NCBI GenBank assembly: GCA_946533615.1
Contig: CAMNBY010000077.1
Coordinates: forward strand, 1 to 8,610
Length of the DNA: 8,610 nucleotides
Origin: an uncultured Clostridia bacterium
GTDB taxonomy: Bacteria > Bacillota > Clostridia > Oscillospirales > Ruminococcaceae
Reading direction: 5' to 3'
The position numbers and the translations under genes were made by a program. The notes beneath the pieces were generated by a model, which made no database searches, was not told the origin of the DNA, and saw only the letters and a list, made by a program, of their open reading frames with translations. Below, piece after piece: positions 5,076 through 8,610 of this stretch; position 1 is the stretch's first letter; every line of letters starts with the position of its first letter.

Positions 5076-6834
5076 CCGCGGCACCTCCATTCAGCTTTTC
5101 AAAGTCGCTTTTCAGCTGTGCTGAGTATTCGTCGAACATCTCTTCCTTGTCGTTGGGGATGTCGTATTTTATCTTTATCAGCTTCTCGATCCAGCCAAGC
5201 GAGAGCACACTGTCAACGGCGGCGCCGTCGGCCAGCGCCTGCCTGGCAAGGCGATAGAACTCGAGCGTTATCTTCATCATCAGGTACTGCTTTGAGAGCG
5301 GCACATAGGTGTCGTCCTTGTGGTAGGCATTCTGCTGAAGGAAGCCGACTCTTACGGCTCTTGCGGTCTCTATCAGCAGCTTCTGGTCGTCGGGGAGAAC
5401 GTCAGTGCCCATGAGCTTTACGATCTCCATGAGCCTGTTCTCCTCAAGCAGGATATTCGAGATCTCCTGCCTTACCTGCATGAAATCGGGAGCCACGTTC
5501 TTTTTGAAATAATCCGCGAGGTCGTCGGTGTATTCAGAATAGCTGGTGTTCCAGTTGATCGCGGGATAATGTCTTGCATAGGCAAGGCTCTTGTCCAGAG
5601 CCCAGAAGCATCTTACAAAGCGCTTGGTGTTCTGGGTCACGGGCTCGGAGAAATCAGAGCCCTGCGGCGAAACGGCGCCGATGATCGAAACCGAGCCTTC
5701 GCTGCCGCCGAGAGTCTTTACATAGCCTGCACGCTCGTAGAATTCCGAGATCCTTGAAGGCAGGTATGCGGGGAAGCCCTCCTCTGCGGGCATTTCCTCA
5801 AGACGTCCCGAGAGCTCACGCAGAGCCTCGGCCCAGCGCGAGGTCGAGTCAGCCATTATAGCTATATGATAGCCCATATCGCGGTAATACTCGGCAAGGG
5901 TTATACCGGTATAGATAGAAGCCTCGCGAGCCGCAACAGGCATATTTGACGTATTTGCGATAAGCACCGTTCTGTCGGTGAGGGGGCGGCCTGTTCTGGG
6001 ATCGATGAGCTCCGAGAACTCCTCGAGCACCTGAGTCATCTCATTGCCGCGCTCGCCGCAGCCGATATAGACGATAATATCAGCGTCGCACCACTTTGCG
6101 AGCTGGTGCTGGGTCATGGTCTTGCCCGTTCCGAAGCCTCCGGGGATAGCGGCGGTGCCGCCCTTAGCGATCGGCGCGATAGTGTCGATCACTCTCTGCC
6201 CCGTTATCAGCGGCCTGTCGATAGGAAGGCGTTCCGCAGACGGGCGCGGCGTTCTGATAGGCCAGCGCTGGCAGAGCGTGAGCTCCTCGGTCTCGCCGTT
6301 CGGGTTCTTTAGCTTTACGACAGTTTCGTCGATAGAGTAGCTCCCGTCGGGAGCTGTCCAGATGACTTCGCCGCCCTTGGAGAGAGGCGAGAGCATACAT
6401 CTGTGCTCGATGACAGCGGTCTCGGGACAGGTGCAGTAGATCTGTCCGGCAGAGAGGGTATCGCCAACCCTGACCTTTATGGTACAGTCAAACTTCTTCT
6501 GCTTGTCGAGTGGATCTGCCTGGGCGCCGTCGGCGATATAGGCGCCCGAAAGCTCCGCAAGGCTGCGGAGGGGCCTCTCGATGCCGTCGAAGATATTTGT
6601 GATTATCCCGGGGCCCAGCACGGCAGACATAGCAGCGCCGGTACCGACGACCGGTTCGCCGGGCATAAGGCCTGTTGTGCCCTCATAGACCTGGATAGTC
6701 GTAAAGTCGGAGTTTACGCCGATGACCTCGGAGATCAGGCGCTTCTTGCCGACGTAGACCATCTCCATCATCGAGAAGCTGCGCGAGGCCTTGACCTTTA
6801 CGATAGGTCCGTTTATTGAATAGATCTTGTCCAT
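5065..6834 (-). CDS. atpA: V-type ATP synthase subunit A (catalytic)
   Basis: Subunit A hydrolyses or makes ATP in the soluble V1 head. The protein has 589 aa, the usual size. It begins with a small beta-barrel domain (MDKIYSINGPIVKV), then the A-specific non-homologous insert (about 110-190). The nucleotide domain follows, with Walker A GGFGTGKT at 232-239, the catalytic glutamate in GCGERGNEM (Glu261) and the Walker B region IAIMADSTSRWAEALRE at 324-340. EMPAEEGFPAYL (347-358) and SVSIIGAVSPQGSDFSEPVTQ (381-401) are also conserved. The C-terminal domain is helical. The ATG at 6834 has AGGAG (6841-6845) 6 nt upstream; the same frame stays open to 6918, but that extension would run into the atpE coding region. 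The P-loop has Gly where many relatives have Pro (GPFGxGKT); the key Lys and Thr are intact. Confidence 0.97.
   Translation of the reverse strand: MDKIYSINGPIVKVKASRSFSMMEMVYVGKKRLISEVIGVNSDFTTIQVYEGTTGLMPGEPVVGTGAAMSAVLGPGIITNIFDGIERPLRSLAELSGAYIADGAQADPLDKQKKFDCTIKVRVGDTLSAGQIYCTCPETAVIEHRCMLSPLSKGGEVIWTAPDGSYSIDETVVKLKNPNGETEELTLCQRWPIRTPRPSAERLPIDRPLITGQRVIDTIAPIAKGGTAAIPGGFGTGKTMTQHQLAKWCDADIIVYIGCGERGNEMTQVLEEFSELIDPRTGRPLTDRTVLIANTSNMPVAAREASIYTGITLAEYYRDMGYHIAIMADSTSRWAEALRELSGRLEEMPAEEGFPAYLPSRISEFYERAGYVKTLGGSEGSVSIIGAVSPQGSDFSEPVTQNTKRFVRCFWALDKSLAYARHYPAINWNTSYSEYTDDLADYFKKNVAPDFMQVRQEISNILLEENRLMEIVKLMGTDVLPDDQKLLIETARAVRVGFLQQNAYHKDDTYVPLSKQYLMMKITLEFYRLARQALADGAAVDSVLSLGWIEKLIKIKYDIPNDKEEMFDEYSAQLKSDFEKLNGGAAVGA
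5083..5088 (-). promoter_or_regulatory. Ribosome binding site that sets the atpB start, inside the end of atpA
   Basis: GGAGGT on the minus strand lies within the last codons of atpA (GGA GGT, Gly-Gly). It is 7 nt upstream of the TTG at 5075-5073 and overlaps the codons after the ATG at 5090. This placement supports TTG as the atpB start. Confidence 0.75.
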
Positions 6835-6856
6835 TTTTATCTCCTGATACTCTCGC

Positions 6857-7441
6857 TCAGATGCTGAGCTTTGCTGTGCGCGTGAATTCGCTGCGCTCGC
6901 GCTCCACGAGGGAGTCAAATGTACAGTCGAACATTATGCTTCTGTCGGGAAGGCTGACAGAAGCGCCTCCCAGCATTATGCTGCTGTCCTCCTCGACCTT
7001 TGTGCCAAGGGCTTCGAGGGCGCCTGAGTATTTCATATCCTGAGGTGCAAGTGCAGTTACGGAGCGCTCGCCCTGATATTTTTGCAGCGCCGCCTTGACG
7101 TTGGCTGTCAGCCAACCCTCGTACTCGCTGCTCTCGCGGAAGGCCGCAAGACGGGCAAGGACGTTGTCGAAGGCCTTATCGGCCAGCTTTCCGCGGTAGA
7201 CCAGCAGCTCGCGCTGTGCCGCAAGCTTTGCCGAGGAGACCCTGTGCATCAGATCGCGGTCGAACTCGCCGTCAATGGTCTGCCTGCCCTCAAAGAGGAG
7301 GCGGCCTGCCTTTGACTCGGCGCCTGCGCTTATCTCGTCGGCCTCCTGTCGGGCAGTTTCGAGTATCTCCTGCACTCTGGCCTGCGCTTCGTCATAGACG
7401 GCTGTCTTGAACCGTTGCAGTCTCTGTGCTTCATCTATCAT
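6857..7441 (-). CDS. atpE: V-type ATP synthase subunit E (peripheral stalk)
   Basis: Subunit E forms the peripheral stalk that holds the A3B3 head still against the membrane part. The protein has 194 aa. The N-terminal half (about 1-100) is a long charged, Ala/Glu/Arg-rich helix with coiled-coil character. The C-terminal half has the globular head with the family motif GGASVSLPDRSIMFDCTFDS near the end. The ATG at 7441 is preferred to the in-frame GTG at 7450, because GGTGAT (complementary to the 3' end of 16S rRNA) ends 4 nt before the ATG and overlaps the GTG. It lies between atpF (24-nt gap) and atpA (22-nt gap). Its usual partner, the small G/H-type stalk subunit, is not in the window. 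Confidence 0.93.
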   Translation of the reverse strand: MIDEAQRLQRFKTAVYDEAQARVQEILETARQEADEISAGAESKAGRLLFEGRQTIDGEFDRDLMHRVSSAKLAAQRELLVYRGKLADKAFDNVLARLAAFRESSEYEGWLTANVKAALQKYQGERSVTALAPQDMKYSGALEALGTKVEEDSSIMLGGASVSLPDRSIMFDCTFDSLVERERSEFTRTAKLSI

Positions 7442-7465
7442 TCGTATCACCCTTTATTTATAGCT

Positions 7466-7774
7466 TTACAGCTTTATCCCGATAGCCTCCTGCAAATAGC
7501 GGGAGATTGTGTCCGAGATCTTTGAGGTCGCGTGGCGGTCGGGGATCTCGACTATCAGGGGCTGCGGGCGGCTGAGCTTATACTCATACACCTTGTCGCG
7601 GCAGAGCCCGACGGCCTTTTCGGTCATCAGGACGATGCCCACGTCTTCGCGCTTCATTGCTCTGTCAAGAGCCGAGGCTGCCTCCTCGTCGGTGTGGACA
7701 AGGATGCCCTCGATGCCGCTGAGGCGCATACCCACCTGTGTGTCGGTGTTGTCGCTTATAAGATAAAACTTCAT
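7466..7774 (-). CDS. atpF: V-type ATP synthase subunit F (central stalk)
   Basis: Subunit F is a small protein of the central stalk that binds subunit D and tunes ATPase activity. Its 102 aa are the normal length. The N-terminus MKFYLISDNTDTQVGMRLSG and the alternating hydrophobic strands (GIVLMTEKA, PLIVEIPD) match the Rossmann-like fold of the family. The C-terminal helix ends SRYLQEAIGIKL. The ATG at 7774 is 4 nt after the stop of ntpK. Only a weak AAGG lies 2 nt before it, so translation probably depends on coupling with ntpK. In Enterococcus the corresponding gene is called ntpG. Confidence 0.95.
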   Translation of the reverse strand: MKFYLISDNTDTQVGMRLSGIEGILVHTDEEAASALDRAMKREDVGIVLMTEKAVGLCRDKVYEYKLSRPQPLIVEIPDRHATSKISDTISRYLQEAIGIKL

Positions 7775-7778
7775 AGCC

Positions 7779-8216
7779 TTAACCGAGGTTGTTTACGATA
7801 AGGATCGAGATAAGAAGGCCGTACAGCGCAACGCCCTCGCCGAGAACGACGAAGATAAGCGCCTTAACGAAGTTCTTGGGATCCTCGGAGGTAGCGCCGA
7901 TAGCTGCGGGAGCGCCCGATCCTACCGCGATGCCTGCGCCCACGCAGGAGAGACCTACCGCAAGGCCTGCTGCGATGTAGCCGAGGCCTGTGCCGGTGGA
8001 AACTGCGGCTGCTGCGGAGCCCTCTTCAGCTGCAAAGACTGCCAGCTTGCCGAAGGGAACGAGGATACCTGCGAGCATTGTGCCGCCGAAAGCGCAGAGG
8101 TTGCCGATGAAGGCCGGCTTTGCGCTCCTGCCCTGCTTTATCCTCTTTGCGGCGAGCATAAAGGGCACACACATAAGAACAACTGCGATCAACGGTAAAA
8201 CAAATAAAGTTATCAT
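7779..8216 (-). CDS. ntpK: V-type ATP synthase subunit K (rotor ring proteolipid)
   Basis: Subunit K forms the membrane ring that carries ions and turns with the central stalk. The protein has 145 aa. It has an N-terminal hydrophobic helix (2-23), a second one at about 37-63 and an Ala-rich linker (66-73). A glycine-rich c-subunit hairpin follows: GLGYIAAGLAVGLSCVGAGI (77-96) and ALIFVVLGEGVALYGLLI (119-136). Glu127 is the expected ion-binding carboxylate. The polar loop ATSEDPKN (108-115) between the last two helices is typical. Only one of the two hairpins carries the carboxylate, as in other V-type rings. The ATG at 8216 has GGAGGT about 7 nt upstream, a strong site that suits a subunit needed in many copies. 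The frame is open further upstream to 8324, but this extension would overlap the subunit I gene. Confidence 0.96.
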   Translation of the reverse strand: MITLFVLPLIAVVLMCVPFMLAAKRIKQGRSAKPAFIGNLCAFGGTMLAGILVPFGKLAVFAAEEGSAAAAVSTGTGLGYIAAGLAVGLSCVGAGIAVGSGAPAAIGATSEDPKNFVKALIFVVLGEGVALYGLLISILIVNNLG

Positions 8217-8232
8217 TTTATATACCTCCAAT

Positions 8233-8610
8233 TTATTCAACAGTGGACGAGAACTCGATTCTAAGCGGTTCAAAGCTCTTGCCGTCGCCGTTATAGAAGC
8301 GCGAGAATATCTCGTAGAACTCAAGTCTGATTATCTGGATGGCGACGATCATGCCCTCCATCACCATTACGAACGCATTGCCGATGATGACAACAACGGG
8401 CTTGCCTGCGGTGCCTGCCATATCCATCAGGGTCTTGACCACGAGCATCATGCCTGCGTGAGAGAGGACGAAGCCTCCGACTCTGAGGAAGGACATGGTA
8501 TTTGAAACATAGCTGAGGACGTACTCGAACATCTCGAAGAAGTTCTCGACTATGAAGTTGCCCACAGTCATTTTCTCGCCGTCCTCGGAGAGGCGCAGCT
8601 CCTTGTACTT
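8233..8610 (-). CDS. ntpI: V-type ATP synthase subunit I, C-terminal part
   Basis: Subunit I (the a-subunit of the V/A-type enzyme) forms the ion half-channels beside the K ring. Only the last 125 residues are in the window; the frame is open to the edge, and the full family protein has about 600-660 aa. SFLRVGGFVLSHAGMM contains Arg43 (fragment numbering) with His51 eight residues on. The next helix, VMEGMIVAIQIIRLEFYE, has Glu85 and Arg95. These four match in spacing the essential Arg735, His743, Glu789 and Arg799 of the yeast a-subunit. RFYNGDGKSFEPL at the C-terminus is a family hallmark. It ends 16 nt before ntpK and is the first visible gene of the operon. Confidence 0.95.
   Translation of the reverse strand, partial: KYKELRLSEDGEKMTVGNFIVENFFEMFEYVLSYVSNTMSFLRVGGFVLSHAGMMLVVKTLMDMAGTAGKPVVVIIGNAFVMVMEGMIVAIQIIRLEFYEIFSRFYNGDGKSFEPLRIEFSSTVE

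Noticed and set aside
6835..6918. Upstream extension of subunit A
   Set aside because: It would overlap the end of atpE, is rich in Ser/Ala with no similarity to the family start, and AGGAG is well placed for the ATG at 6834.
7442..7465. Remnant of a subunit C gene between F and E
   Set aside because: The gap is only 24 nt and is filled by the atpE ribosome binding site, so no decayed gene can be hidden there.
8217..8324. Upstream extension of subunit K
   Set aside because: It lies mostly within the subunit I coding region, and GGAGGT directly precedes the ATG at 8216. The protein from 8216 has the normal N-terminal helix.

Overview
This window is an ordinary-looking chromosomal segment of a Gram-positive anaerobe. 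The likely source is a Clostridia member of the Bacillota, possibly Ruminococcus-like (Oscillospiraceae). The evidence is a bacterial V/A-type ATPase operon of clostridial style, a type III glutamine synthetase, consensus SigmaA promoter boxes, strong GGAGG ribosome binding sites and moderately high GC. The genus is an inference; no rRNA or other marker gene is present.

All confident genes lie on the minus strand, so the transcriptional order runs from high to low coordinates. From 8610 to 3017 there is a tightly packed V-type ATPase (ATP synthase) operon in the order I (C-terminal part only, cut by the window edge), K, F, E, A, B, D. Gaps are 28 nt or less, and A and B overlap. A, B, D and F belong to the soluble V1 motor. 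E is a peripheral stalk subunit, K forms the rotor ring, and I carries the membrane half-channel. No subunit C (the socket between rotor ring and central shaft) lies between K and A, where many operons have it; it may sit upstream of I. Directly after subunit D, and probably translationally coupled to it, is a six-helix HdeD/DUF308-type membrane protein (2408-3004).

From 2186 to 2407 there is a 222-nt regulatory gap. It holds a perfect consensus promoter (TTGACA, 17 nt, TATAAT) for the next gene. An inverted repeat abuts the -35 box. About 10 nt after the expected transcription start there is a terminator-like hairpin with a T-run, and a second hairpin lies just before the ribosome binding site. 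The terminator lies inside the leader of the glutamine synthetase mRNA and can form a mutually exclusive alternative pairing, so it is a candidate attenuator. It is also the only terminator-like element after the ATPase operon.

From 107 to 2185 is a complete type III glutamine synthetase (GlnN, 692 aa), a central enzyme of ammonia assimilation. The last 106 bases contain a small hairpin and possibly the last 20 or so codons of a convergent plus-strand gene.

I did not find a new multi-gene system, mobile element, CRISPR array or RNA gene. The parts most worth a second look are the glnN leader and the HdeD-like gene fused into the ATPase operon.
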